This document shows, piece after piece, positions 8,376-15,940 of a stretch of DNA of 64,000 bases. The notes below the pieces were generated by a model. It ran no database searches, had not been told where the DNA came from, and saw nothing but the letters and a program-made list of their open reading frames with translations. Position 1 is the first letter of the stretch. Every line of letters starts with the position of its first letter. Position numbers and translations under genes: made by a program. Origin of the DNA: Lawsonibacter faecis (lineage in GTDB: Bacteria; Bacillota; Clostridia; Oscillospirales; Oscillospiraceae); contig NZ_JACOPQ010000003.1 in the NCBI RefSeq assembly GCF_014287675.1, positions 62,001-126,000 on the forward strand. Reading direction: 5' to 3'.

Positions 8376-9257
8376 CTATTCTCCGCCCCGCTGTCCCCGG
8401 CGGTACCCCAGGGGGGACACGCCGTAGTACTTCTTAAAGGCCACGCTGAAGGCGTACTCGGAGGGGAAGCCGTACTGGGCGGCCAGGGCCTTCATGGACG
8501 ACTCCCCGTACCTCAGCTCCTGCTCCAGCCGCCGGAGCTTGTAGGCGACAATAAACTCCTTGGTGGACTTCCCCACCGCCCTGGTGAAGCACTTGCTCAA
8601 ATAGCTCTGGGATACGCCGAATTCCCCGCACAGGTCGCCCACCGACACATTCTCCGACATGTGCGCGTCCAGGTAGCCGATGCAGCGGCTGACCAGCGCC
8701 TCTCCGGCGGCGGTGGCGGCGGCGCGCTCCGGCACCGCCACGCCCCGCTCCGCCTCCGCCTGGAGCAGATTGAGGAGCGTGTGCAGCAGCAGGAGCTTCG
8801 CGGAGAAATACCCGCCGGGCCGCTCCCCCCGCGCCGCGCTCAGGCTCCGCTCCAGCTGGGGAAAGACGTGCTCCGGAATCAGTCCCGGGCAGCAGTTCAG
8901 CTCCCGGCACTGGAAAAGGGCCGTGAAGTCCGACCGCTTCTCCATCGGCAGCAGGTCGAAATAGAGGTAGTAGAGCTCCACATTCTCCTCGCTGACGCAC
9001 TCCACCCGGTTGCGCACGAAGGGCGCGAAGAGCAGCACATCCCCCCTGCCCGCCTCCCGCACCACGTCCCCCGCCGTCACCCGGCTGCGGCCCGCCGCCA
9101 TGATGACCAGCTTGAAATTGCTCAGCACGTTGTCCCGGGTCAGTCGGGGCTTCCACTGCTTCCAATGGTTGAAGGCCAGAATGGTATAGTCAAACTGCTC
9201 CAGCCGCTGGCTGAGCAGGTCCCGCTCCAGGAGCTGAATGGGCCGTCTCTCCGCCAT
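8376..9257 (-). CDS. AraC-family transcriptional regulator
   Basis: 293 residues. The N-terminal half (about 1-150) looks like a cupin-type effector domain with the LLFAPFVRNRVECVSEENVELYYLYFDLLP stretch. The C-terminal 100 residues carry two helix-turn-helix units: VSVGDLCGEFGVSQSYLSKCFTRAVGKSTKEFI and SMKALAAQYGFPSEYAFSVAFKKYYGVSPLGYR, the AraC signature. GGAGGAGGG precedes the ATG. Its divergent neighbour across a repeat is the secreted flavin reductase at 9676, which is a plausible but unproven target. Confidence 0.92.
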   Translation of the reverse strand: MAERRPIQLLERDLLSQRLEQFDYTILAFNHWKQWKPRLTRDNVLSNFKLVIMAAGRSRVTAGDVVREAGRGDVLLFAPFVRNRVECVSEENVELYYLYFDLLPMEKRSDFTALFQCRELNCCPGLIPEHVFPQLERSLSAARGERPGGYFSAKLLLLHTLLNLLQAEAERGVAVPERAAATAAGEALVSRCIGYLDAHMSENVSVGDLCGEFGVSQSYLSKCFTRAVGKSTKEFIVAYKLRRLEQELRYGESSMKALAAQYGFPSEYAFSVAFKKYYGVSPLGYRRGQRGGE

Positions 9258-9298
9258 CGCGCACCCTCCTCCGCTTTCTGCCGGCTCCCCGCCCCAAC

Positions 9299-9499
9299 GT
9301 CATTCAGTAAAGGCCTTCCGCATACGTTCTACCTGAATCTGTCATTCTTCGCCGGTGTGCACAGCACAGCCGTCGGCGGCTTTGCCGCCTTACGGATGCG
9401 GCATGCCCCTTGCGGGTACGCCGACAAAGAATCCCCTGTTCAGGGGCTGATACTCCTATTGAAAAACGAAAGGAGGCGGTACACTTAACTGAATGGCAT
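9299..9499. repeat. MITE-like repeat, copy 2
   Basis: A shorter relative (about 201 bp) of the element at 5949. The left end is GTCATTCAGTAAAGGC and the right end CTTAACTGAATGGCAT, imperfect inverted repeats. The GTCGGCGGCTTTGCCGCC block, a GGATGCGGC block and CAGGGGCTGATACTCCTATTG are shared. The right-hand interior of copy 1 is missing. It fills most of the gap between the AraC gene and the promoter of the next gene; the rest of 9258-9600 shows no gene. Confidence 0.65.
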
Positions 9500-9600
9500 T
9501 GGGCCCCGGCGCTGTTTTTCTAGTCTGATTATACCGGCCTGTCCGGAAATAAACAAGCGCCCGGTTCTGAAAATCACAAAAACAGTCCTGATATCCCAAT

Positions 9601-9628
9601 TGTTAATTTATTAATTAACATTATACTG
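9601..9628 (+). promoter_or_regulatory. Promoter with overlapping palindrome for the flavin reductase
   Basis: TTGTTA (9601-9606) and TATACT (9623-9628) are 16 bp apart. The spacer contains GTTAATTTATTAATTAAC, a near-palindrome suitable for an operator. The start codon lies at 9676. Confidence 0.5.
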
Positions 9629-9675
9629 GTAACGTACAGAAGGAAAAAGACAGCCCGAAAGGATGAGCGTACGCT

Positions 9676-11706
9676 ATGAATTGGAAAAAGCCCCTGTCTC
9701 TGGCCCTCTCCGGCGCGCTGGCCCTGTCCCTGCTGGCCGGCTGCGGCGCCGCCCCCGCGCCCTCCATCTCCCCCTCCCCGGCGCCTGCCGCGCCCTCCGC
9801 CACTCCCACCGCGTCCGCCGCCTCCCCCATCCAGACCGCCTATGACGACACCCAGACTGCCGACGTGGTGGTGATCGGCGCGGGCGGCAGCGGCCTGGCC
9901 GCTGCCCTGACGGCCGTGGAGAACGGCGCCGAGAGCGTCATTATTCTGGAGCGCACCGCCCGCACAGGCGGCTCCCTCAACTACACCAACGGCTCCATGT
10001 CCGCCGCCGAGACCACCATCCAGAAGGAGGACGGCATCGAGGACTCCAAGGAGCTCTTCGTCCAGGACATCATCCGCAACGGCACCAAGTTCGGCGGCAA
10101 GGTGGACGAGGCAATGATCCGCGCCTTCGTCGAGGAGGACACCGCCGCCTTCGAGTGGCTCTACGCCAACGGCCTCTCCGACAACAAGTGCAACACGGAC
10201 AAGGAGGGCCGCCGGGCCGTTTTCGCCCCCGAGCACGACCTCTACTCCGTCCAGCGCACCTACAAATATAAGCCCGAGGATGCCGAGAACTACAAGTCCG
10301 CCGCCCACGAGATTCTGGACGGCATGGTGAAGGCCGAGCCCAAGATCCAGGTTGTCTTCAACACCATGGCCGTGGAGCTCGCCGCCAACGACCAGGGCCA
10401 GGTCCTCACCGTCGTCGGCGTGCACGACGGCGGCGCGGGCACCCGGTACGACGCGGCCAGGGGCGTCATCGTCGCCACCGGCGGCTACTCCGGCAACCAG
10501 GCCATGATGGCCCAGTACGCCGAGTACGGCGGCTCCTATCTGGTGGGCGGCCCCTCCACCGCCGACGGCAACGGCCTTCTGATGATGCAGAAGGTGGGCG
10601 GCGCGCTGAACGAGGACTCCATGAGCGCCATTCCCATCTTCCCCATGGGCCTTGTCAGCAAGAGCGACCCCACCACCGGCACCATCGCCTCCACCTACAC
10701 CTGGAAGGCCGGCGGCATCACCGTGAACAAGAACGGCGAGCGCTTTGAGAACGAGCAGGACCCCAACAACGCCGCCCGTGAGGAGGCCCTCACCCTCCAG
10801 CCCGACGCCATCCAGTACGACGTCTTTACCGACAAGATTGTGGAGGATCTGCGCGCCGCGGGCGGCTCCATGATGTACGACCTCATGTTCGGCGGCGAGG
10901 ACTCCATGGGCCGCCACGTGGTGGTGGAGGCCGGCTCTCTGGAGGAACTGGCCGAGAAGGCCGGCCTCCCCGCCGACAAGCTCAAGGCCACCGTGGAGGC
11001 CTACAACGCCCAGGTCGACGCCGGCGGGACCGACGAGTTCGGCCGCACCTACGACGATCAGATGAATACCTTCAAGCTGGCGGTCAACAAGATTGAGGGC
11101 GACCGCTTCTACGCCATCCCCCTGCGCGCCCTCTGCGTCATGACCCTGGGCGGCATCACCACCAACACCGATATGCAGGTCCTCGACCAGTCCGGCACCC
11201 CCATCCCCGGCCTCTTCGCCTCCGGCGAGGTGGTGGGCGGCGTCTGGGGCAAATTCGTCTCCGGCGGCACCGGCGTCATGGGCGCCATCACCTTCGGCCG
11301 CCTGGCCGGGCGCAGCGCCATGACCACTCCCCTGGCCTCCGGCTACACCGTGGCCCCCGCCGCGAGTCTGCTGGACGCCTCCCTCTTCGAGACCAAGAGC
11401 GCCGCCCCCTCCGCCCCCTCCTTCGACATGAGCACCCCCCTGAAGGACGGCGCCTACGAGGCCACCGTGGACGGCCAGGAGGGCGAGCTCACCGTCTCCG
11501 TCACCATCGCCGGCGGCAGGCTCGCGGCGGTGGACGTCGTGGACAGCCACGAGACCCCCTCCATCGGCGGCAAGGCCCTGGAGACCCTGCCCGACGAGAT
11601 GGTAGCCGGCAATTCCCCCGACGTGGAGGCCGTCTCCGGCGCCACCCTCACCACCAACCGCCTGCGCGACGCCGTGGTGAAGTGCCTGGAGCAGGCCGCG
11701 GCATAA
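9676..11706 (+). CDS. Secreted FAD-dependent reductase with C-terminal FMN-binding domain (flavocytochrome c/urocanate reductase-like)
   Basis: 676 residues. It has a lipoprotein signal ending LLAGC (Cys23), a low-complexity Pro/Ser/Ala linker, and a fumarate-reductase-type flavoprotein core: GAGGSGLAAALTAVENG near 68 is the FAD-binding loop, followed by RTARTGGSLNYTNGSM, with the closing signature GEVVGGVWGKFVSGGTGVMGAITFGRLAG near 520-550. An FMN-binding domain (about 588-676) has SGAT at 654-657, the type of site where ApbE attaches FMN through the threonine. Such enzymes reduce an external acceptor (fumarate, urocanate, cinnamates and others). There is no heme motif, no partner and no apbE nearby, so donor and substrate are unknown. 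Confidence 0.9.
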   Translation: MNWKKPLSLALSGALALSLLAGCGAAPAPSISPSPAPAAPSATPTASAASPIQTAYDDTQTADVVVIGAGGSGLAAALTAVENGAESVIILERTARTGGSLNYTNGSMSAAETTIQKEDGIEDSKELFVQDIIRNGTKFGGKVDEAMIRAFVEEDTAAFEWLYANGLSDNKCNTDKEGRRAVFAPEHDLYSVQRTYKYKPEDAENYKSAAHEILDGMVKAEPKIQVVFNTMAVELAANDQGQVLTVVGVHDGGAGTRYDAARGVIVATGGYSGNQAMMAQYAEYGGSYLVGGPSTADGNGLLMMQKVGGALNEDSMSAIPIFPMGLVSKSDPTTGTIASTYTWKAGGITVNKNGERFENEQDPNNAAREEALTLQPDAIQYDVFTDKIVEDLRAAGGSMMYDLMFGGEDSMGRHVVVEAGSLEELAEKAGLPADKLKATVEAYNAQVDAGGTDEFGRTYDDQMNTFKLAVNKIEGDRFYAIPLRALCVMTLGGITTNTDMQVLDQSGTPIPGLFASGEVVGGVWGKFVSGGTGVMGAITFGRLAGRSAMTTPLASGYTVAPAASLLDASLFETKSAAPSAPSFDMSTPLKDGAYEATVDGQEGELTVSVTIAGGRLAAVDVVDSHETPSIGGKALETLPDEMVAGNSPDVEAVSGATLTTNRLRDAVVKCLEQAAA

Positions 11707-11713
11707 CCTGGAA

Positions 11714-11765
11714 AACGTAAAAAAGTCCGGGACCGCCCACTGGCGGTCCCGGACTTTTTTACGTT
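11714..11765. terminator. Bidirectional terminator overlapping the end of trmB
   Basis: A long perfect stem AACGTAAAAAAGTCCGGGAC paired with its complement at 11746-11765. The A6/T6 blocks provide U runs on both strands. The minus-strand stop of trmB (11759) lies inside the distal arm. Confidence 0.88.
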
Positions 11766-12442
11766 TCCTCCCGGGGAGCCTTCGCCGTCTCTTCCTCCGG
11801 CGGCAGCTCCCCCATGGTGCCCACGCAGCGGTTGATGGGCGTGCCCAGGTTGTGGAATTTCTCCTCGTAGTCGGTCATAATCCCCCGGACGCCGTGCTCA
11901 TGCAGGTTCCGGGTCACCTCGCTCAGCGCGAACCCGGCGGGCGGGAACTGGGTGAGGGACCACTCAAATAGGCCGCTGTTGTCGGTCTTGAAGTGGATCT
12001 GCCCCCCCTCGTGCAGAACGGCGCGGTAACTCTTGAGGAAGTTTACGTGGGTCAGCCGCCGCTTGGCGTGGCGGTTGGTGGGCCAGGGGTCGCAAAAGTT
12101 GATATAGATGAGATCCACCTCGCCGCTCCCGAAGTAGTCGGACAGCCTGGCCGCGTCCCCGTCCACGAAAAAGACGTTGGTCAGCCCCAGCTTCATCACC
12201 CGCTCCATGGCGATCACCATGGCGTCGGGCACCCGCTCCACCGCAACAAAGAGGACGTCCGGGTGCTGCTGCGCCGTCTCGGCGGTGAAGCGGCCCTTGC
12301 CGCAGCCCAGCTCCAGCCGCAGCTGCGCCGCGTCCGGCTTCAACTCCCGCCAGCGGCCGCGGTGCGTTTCCGCATCCCGGATGAGGCAGGCCTCGCAGCG
12401 CTCCATCCGGGGAATCAGGTTGGGCTTTTTCCGCATTCTCAT
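11759..12442 (-). CDS. trmB: tRNA (guanine-N7-)-methyltransferase
   Basis: 227 residues, the usual length. It transfers a methyl group from S-adenosylmethionine to G46 of tRNAs. Visible motifs are LRLELGCGKGRFTAE (SAM-binding motif I, about 42-56), INFCDPWPTNRHAKRRLTH (the DPWP motif with its basic stretch) and GIMTDYEEKFHNLGTPINR (the TxYExK region) near the C-terminus. It starts with ATGAGAATGCGG. It sits beside the tRNA-Pro integration site, a coincidence of position and not a known link. Confidence 0.96.
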   Translation of the reverse strand: MRMRKKPNLIPRMERCEACLIRDAETHRGRWRELKPDAAQLRLELGCGKGRFTAETAQQHPDVLFVAVERVPDAMVIAMERVMKLGLTNVFFVDGDAARLSDYFGSGEVDLIYINFCDPWPTNRHAKRRLTHVNFLKSYRAVLHEGGQIHFKTDNSGLFEWSLTQFPPAGFALSEVTRNLHEHGVRGIMTDYEEKFHNLGTPINRCVGTMGELPPEEETAKAPREET

Positions 12443-12577
12443 AGTTTCGCACCTCGCTTAAAAATCGTTAGTATCATACCATATACGCACCTTTTGTGTA
12501 AAGAGCACTTGCAATTTCCCGCCATCTATCATATACTAGGAAAGCCGTTGTCGGGGCGCGCCCCGCCCGGCAAATAT

Positions 12578-12615
12578 CCGGGTATAGCGAAGTTGGTATC
12601 GCGCCTGGTTTGGGA
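12578..12615 (+). tRNA. 5' half of a disrupted tRNA-Pro(UGG); likely left attachment junction
   Basis: The sequence folds as the 5' half of a tRNA: acceptor strand CCGGGTA (12578-12584), D stem GCGA/TCGC, anticodon 5' strand CCTGG (12604-12608) and loop TTTGGGA (12609-12615, anticodon TGG). It then stops matching. The missing 3' half is found at 40678-40715, and its anticodon strand CCAGG pairs perfectly with CCTGG. It is read as a tRNA gene cut at the anticodon loop by the island. The gap 12443-12577 shows no gene. Confidence 0.68.
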
Positions 12616-12724
12616 GTGCCGTGCCGCTATCCGGGGCGGGCGGAGCCGAAATGCCGGAAGCCTTTGGGACACGGTCACTTGCGGGATTTAACCGTTGCTT
12701 GAAAAGCGCCTCAAAATTGCATCT

Positions 12725-12743
12725 GACCACAGCTTTGACCACA
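12725..12743 (+). promoter_or_regulatory. GACCACA direct repeats inside the left end (possible integrase arm sites)
   Basis: GACCACA occurs at 12725-12731 and 12737-12743, one helical turn apart, and the second continues as GACAGC. A similar pair lies at 40538-40559, at a comparable distance inside the right junction. This suggests recombinase arm-binding sites; it is inference from position and similarity. Confidence 0.4.
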
Positions 12744-12778
12744 GACAGCAAAAAATCGAAAACTAAAAAAATAAATAT

Positions 12779-12854
12779 CCGGGTATAGCGCAGTTGGTAG
12801 CGCGCGCGCTTTGGGAGCGTGAGGCCGAGAGTTCAAGTCTCTCTACTCGGACCA
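12779..12854 (+). tRNA. tRNA-Pro, anticodon TGG
   Basis: A complete 76-nt cloverleaf including encoded CCA: acceptor CCGGGTA/TACTCGG (one G-T pair), D stem GCGC/GCGC, anticodon stem CGCGC/GCGTG around TTTGGGA (anticodon TGG, reading CCN), variable loop AGGCC, T stem GAGAG/CTCTC with loop TTCAAGT, discriminator A. It lies inside the island, 163 bp from the broken copy at 12578. It shares the first 18 nt of the broken copy except for one base, and may replace the function lost on integration. Confidence 0.95.
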
Positions 12855-12891
12855 AAATCCCTCTGAAACCGTTGTTTTCAGAGGGATTTTA
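12854..12891 (+). terminator. Terminator of tRNA-Pro
   Basis: AAAATCCCTCTGAAA, loop CCGTTG, then TTTTCAGAGGGATTTT directly after the tRNA: a strong stem with a closing T run. Confidence 0.85.
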
Positions 12892-13088
12892 TCATAAATA
12901 GTTCTGTTTTATATTATCGTCTGCCCGCATTTTTGAAGGTTGTTAAATCCAGCCTTTTCTTTGTTTGTGTCAGCGCAACACCATATTGGAGAGGCAGCCG
13001 CTGATTACTCCGGTTGAAAGTTGCCAATTATCCCGTAAACAGGTTCATTTACAGAACAAACTTAACACGCAGATTTTGGGTAGATACG

Positions 13089-13333
13089 TTATGACCAAAT
13101 GTTGCCCATAGACAGCGAAACCAGGTCAGCCGAGGCTCTTGCCACGACTGACCTGGTTTCTTTCTTAAGTCGCCTTGCGGCTCCAGCGTTTCTGTCCTGG
13201 AAAGTAGTCATGGTCTGATCATTGGGTATGACCCTCTCTTGGTCTGAGAGGGGGTCGGCAATCTCGTCCGGGACTTTGACAGGGGTGCTCTCCCCAGGTG
13301 GGGGTAATACCGTTTCAAGTAGATAATGGTCAT
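13089..13333 (-). pseudogene. Possible frameshifted sigma-factor-like remnant
   Basis: From ATG 13333 the frame reads MTIIYLKRYYPH. A shift near 13290 continues as VKVPDEIADPLSDQERVIPNDQ and runs to a stop at 13089. The joined sequence resembles the start of short sigma-70-like proteins carried by clostridial conjugative elements (IYLRDYYP... VEVSDEVA), from memory. No conserved DNA-binding part remains. Outside this, the hairpins at 13117 and 13341 and the tRNA terminator, 12892-13530 shows nothing else. Confidence 0.25.
13117..13166. terminator. Hairpin terminator
   Basis: 13-bp perfect arms GAAACCAGGTCAG / CTGACCTGGTTTC followed by TTTCTT on the plus strand. It lies inside the end of the remnant ORF. 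Confidence 0.6.
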
Positions 13334-13340
13334 TGGTGCA

Positions 13341-13390
13341 GCCTCCATTTCTGATTTGCGCGGGGGACCGGAGAAATCAGAAATGGAGGC
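13341..13390 (-). promoter_or_regulatory. 17-bp inverted repeat sequestering a ribosome site
   Basis: Perfect arms GCCTCCATTTCTGATTT and AAATCAGAAATGGAGGC with a 16-nt loop. On the minus strand the second arm ends GGAGGC, 8 bp before ATG 13333, so the Shine-Dalgarno sequence would be buried in the hairpin. This suggests translational control of the now frameshifted ORF. Confidence 0.4.
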
Positions 13391-13530
13391 GGGGAGCGGC
13401 ACCCGGGGCAGCCGAAGCGCACCTCTGGATACGGTGGACAGAAGATGGGGGGATAAAAACAGGAGCGCCAGTTAAAACCGACGCTCCTGTTTAAGGGAGT
13501 ACTGCATCTTTAGTTCTCTTCACGTCTGGG

Positions 13531-14088
13531 CTATTCGGCTGAATCCTCCGGCCACTGCGGATCAATCACATGGGCAGGGTCTTGCCACTCTGTTATCCGG
13601 ATTACCTCAGAAGGCGTTGGCGCGTCCCATGCGCCGGACGTATGGTCTTCATAACGAAACAAGGGGTAGGTATCTTTGATATCAATCGCCTCTACCGTGC
13701 CGTCGCGCAGCTTCCCAAAGCCCATATAGGTCACGGTCAATTGCCCCGCTTCCTGCTCAAGTGCATAATCGAGGTTCAAATGGAAATTATACCGCCTTGT
13801 GAGATCGGCCCAATGCTGCATAGAATCGTCCGTAAGCCTTGCAAAAACCTCGTGCAACGACTTTGGATAAAATCTAACGTTTGGAATGAGCGATTCCACA
13901 TATACTTGCGGGATGCGTGACAAATAAACCTCCTGGTCATCCTTCATCGTATAGGTGTACTGCTCTGTGTAGAGGATCGTCTTTGGATTGTTATAACGGT
14001 ATCCAACAAAGATAGCCGCGCCGACAAGCAGGACAAGCACAGTGGTTAAAACGGCAAGCAGCCACTTTTTCTTGTGTATTCCAGGCAC
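13531..14088 (-). CDS. Membrane-anchored extracytoplasmic protein, unknown function
   Basis: 185 residues. A basic start (MPGIHKKKW) leads into one transmembrane segment (about 9-30, LLAVLTTVLVLLVGAAIFVGY), and the rest is a soluble, acidic outer domain with no motif I recognise. It is the last of a minus-strand group that begins with an ECF sigma factor and anti-sigma factor at 16.4-15.2 kb, with a 17-bp gap to the gene before, so it is likely part of the same regulon. Codon use is less GC-rich than in the chromosome around it, as expected for island DNA. Confidence 0.6.
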   Translation of the reverse strand: MPGIHKKKWLLAVLTTVLVLLVGAAIFVGYRYNNPKTILYTEQYTYTMKDDQEVYLSRIPQVYVESLIPNVRFYPKSLHEVFARLTDDSMQHWADLTRRYNFHLNLDYALEQEAGQLTVTYMGFGKLRDGTVEAIDIKDTYPLFRYEDHTSGAWDAPTPSEVIRITEWQDPAHVIDPQWPEDSAE

Positions 14089-14105
14089 GATGATTCACTC
14101 TCCTA

Positions 14106-14750
14106 TTAGGTAAGCGGAGGCTGACTGGTATAGGAATTGTCCCCCGAAATCGTAACAGAGAAGTTCCACGGGTTCATTGCCACAAAGGTCACTATGCAAC
14201 GGCTGATTATGCCGCCTTTGCCTGCGCTTCCGTGCGCAAACAAACGCCCAGTTGTATTGCTAATATTTACACTTGGTACTCCAATTCCTCTCCAAACCTG
14301 GTCAATCTCGTTGTAATAAAAATAGGTAACGTTGTAGGTTTTCGTCAGAGATGTCTTGATTAAGGTGTTGGCAAAGCCGTCTCTTTTCAAAGTGGGAGAA
14401 CTCCAGTCGCCAAGAGCCAGATTGACAAACGAGGTATAACTGCCTCTTGTCAAATCGTGACCATAGGAAGGAGAGTACACGGTTGCTCCGCCAAAGCTCC
14501 AGCCATTGAGTTGGGCGATGAGTGCGGGGTCGGTCACCACAAAGGAATTTTCATCCGTCACCTCGATGACTTGATAAACTTCACCATCAATGTTGGTGTA
14601 GATACGCCCCTCGCCGTCGGAGTAGCGCATACTTTCTTCCTGCCGGAACGAGGCAGAATCCTGCGGGGGAACGTCGATGGCAAAAACGGATGTGCTTGTG
14701 AGCATAATAAGAATCAACGCGATACCAATCATTCTTTTACACATTTTCAT
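14106..14750 (-). CDS. Secreted protein of unknown function
   Basis: About 214 residues. A signal peptide (MKMCKRMIGIALILIMLTSTSVFA) is followed by a mature part rich in Ser, Thr, Tyr and Asn with predicted beta strands and no recognised domain. Both ATG 14750 and ATG 14744 are possible; GTGAGGG just upstream fits 14744 slightly better. It sits between two other exported proteins in the sigma/anti-sigma group. Confidence 0.6.
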   Translation of the reverse strand: MKMCKRMIGIALILIMLTSTSVFAIDVPPQDSASFRQEESMRYSDGEGRIYTNIDGEVYQVIEVTDENSFVVTDPALIAQLNGWSFGGATVYSPSYGHDLTRGSYTSFVNLALGDWSSPTLKRDGFANTLIKTSLTKTYNVTYFYYNEIDQVWRGIGVPSVNISNTTGRLFAHGSAGKGGIISRCIVTFVAMNPWNFSVTISGDNSYTSQPPLT

Positions 14751-14782
14751 GTCCCTCACTTTTTCAAATTTGTAATTGATCC

Positions 14783-15136
14783 CTATTTACATGTGCCGGA
14801 AGTCGTCACAGTCGGCAGAGCTTTCCCGTCGATTGTGACATCTACTGTCAGCGAGTAGGTCTTTCCGCTGACAACCGCAGCGGATTCCTTGGCATACAGA
14901 TAGCCGGTTGCTTTCGCTTCCCACGTCTTGACACAGGTACCGCCGTTCCAAAGCTTCATCACGATGGAAATGTTATCCTTCGACTGATTTCCTGTCACGA
15001 CAACAGAGCAGCTCGCCATCGTACCATTGAATGAGATCCTCGGAGAAGTCTGCACAACGCGCGGAGAGAGCGCAAAAGCCGGAAGCGCCAGGAGCGCCGC
15101 CAAGACAAGTGCCAAAATAAAGAATTGTTTTTTCAC
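14783..15136 (-). CDS. Small secreted protein of unknown function
   Basis: 117 residues from GTG 15136. The start VKKQFFILALVLAALLALPAFA is a clean signal peptide with an A-x-A cleavage site. The mature part is a short beta-rich domain with a Cys pair (near TMASCSVVV and GGTCVKTW) and another Cys at the end (TSGTCK), so disulfides are possible. The start is uncertain because GTG 15145 is also in frame. It is the first exported protein after the anti-sigma gene. Confidence 0.55.
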   Translation of the reverse strand: MKKQFFILALVLAALLALPAFALSPRVVQTSPRISFNGTMASCSVVVTGNQSKDNISIVMKLWNGGTCVKTWEAKATGYLYAKESAAVVSGKTYSLTVDVTIDGKALPTVTTSGTCK

Positions 15137-15226
15137 CTCAATCACCCCCTCGTCTTTTATACTCACTATAACGATGGGGGATGGCAAATTTGGACACTTG
15201 CTAAAAAAATATTCTTAAAAAATTAT

Positions 15227-15940
15227 TTAGCTGCCTTGATTGAACGGGTGGTTTTGTTTCCCTGCCTGAACCGCTTGTATATTTTCCGCCATTCTGATGA
15301 ATTCGTCCTGGGTAAGATGGCCTGAGATACTAAAGATAGCGCCTCTATCCTCATCCGTCCAAACGAGGACATCCGAATTTTCAGCCTCGCGATCCAAATA
15401 GAGGTCGGCGGGTATTTCTCCGACAACAACCTGCAGAACGTCTGAATACTCCCGTTCCACATATACGGCTGACGATTCGATATTAAATGAATAGGTAAAG
15501 ACGATGAAAGCACCTTCGTTATTTTCATAAACATTGATGACCTGACCATCGGGTTCAGACATCACGATTGCATGGTACTCGTCCGGAAGCCAGCCCGGAT
15601 GGTAGACCACGCCATCTGGAAGCTCCGTTTCCGATCCTGTGTAGGAATAAACGAAATAGGATTCATATATATCCCGCACCCATCCGAAAACCGCTGCCCG
15701 CGCCTCCGCGCTGACGAGCAGTACGACGCTTCCGCTCAGGAAAACAGTCAATATCAGGCAAGCCGCCATCTTTAAGAGTCTATACCGGGTGGGATGTGCC
15801 TCCCTGCGTAATATTCTTTTCATCTTGCGTTCAAATCCGATGGAAAAGACATAGTCATTTGCTTTCACATCCGGCAAACTTTCCAGCAGGGCCATATCCG
15901 CCTCTGCCGCTGCCCGGCATAGTATTTCATCGGGGATCAT
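15227..15940 (-). CDS. Membrane anti-sigma factor-like protein with DUF4367-type outer domain
   Basis: 237 residues: a cytoplasmic N-terminal part (about 1-55), one transmembrane helix (about 56-78, LLKMAACLILTVFLSGSVVLLVS), and an outer domain with YHPGWLPDEYHAIVMSEPDGQVINVYENNEGAFIVFTYS and a closing GHLTQDEFIRMAENIQ, the pattern of DUF4367 proteins found beside sigma factors in Clostridia. Its start overlaps the stop of the sigma gene by 4 bp, which supports co-translation and direct pairing. It would hold the sigma factor at the membrane until a signal arrives. Confidence 0.75.
   Translation of the reverse strand: MIPDEILCRAAAEADMALLESLPDVKANDYVFSIGFERKMKRILRREAHPTRYRLLKMAACLILTVFLSGSVVLLVSAEARAAVFGWVRDIYESYFVYSYTGSETELPDGVVYHPGWLPDEYHAIVMSEPDGQVINVYENNEGAFIVFTYSFNIESSAVYVEREYSDVLQVVVGEIPADLYLDREAENSDVLVWTDEDRGAIFSISGHLTQDEFIRMAENIQAVQAGKQNHPFNQGS

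Noticed and set aside
9574..11550. A 658-codon open frame antiparallel to the flavin reductase
   Set aside because: Its Gly/Ala/Val/His-rich composition comes from the reverse of a GC-rich coding gene. The opposite strand has signal peptide, FAD and FMN motifs and a proper start.
12605..12660. The remainder after the tRNA 5' half considered as a complete degenerate tRNA
   Set aside because: No anticodon 3' strand or T stem can be found there; the partner half at 40678-40715 pairs far better.
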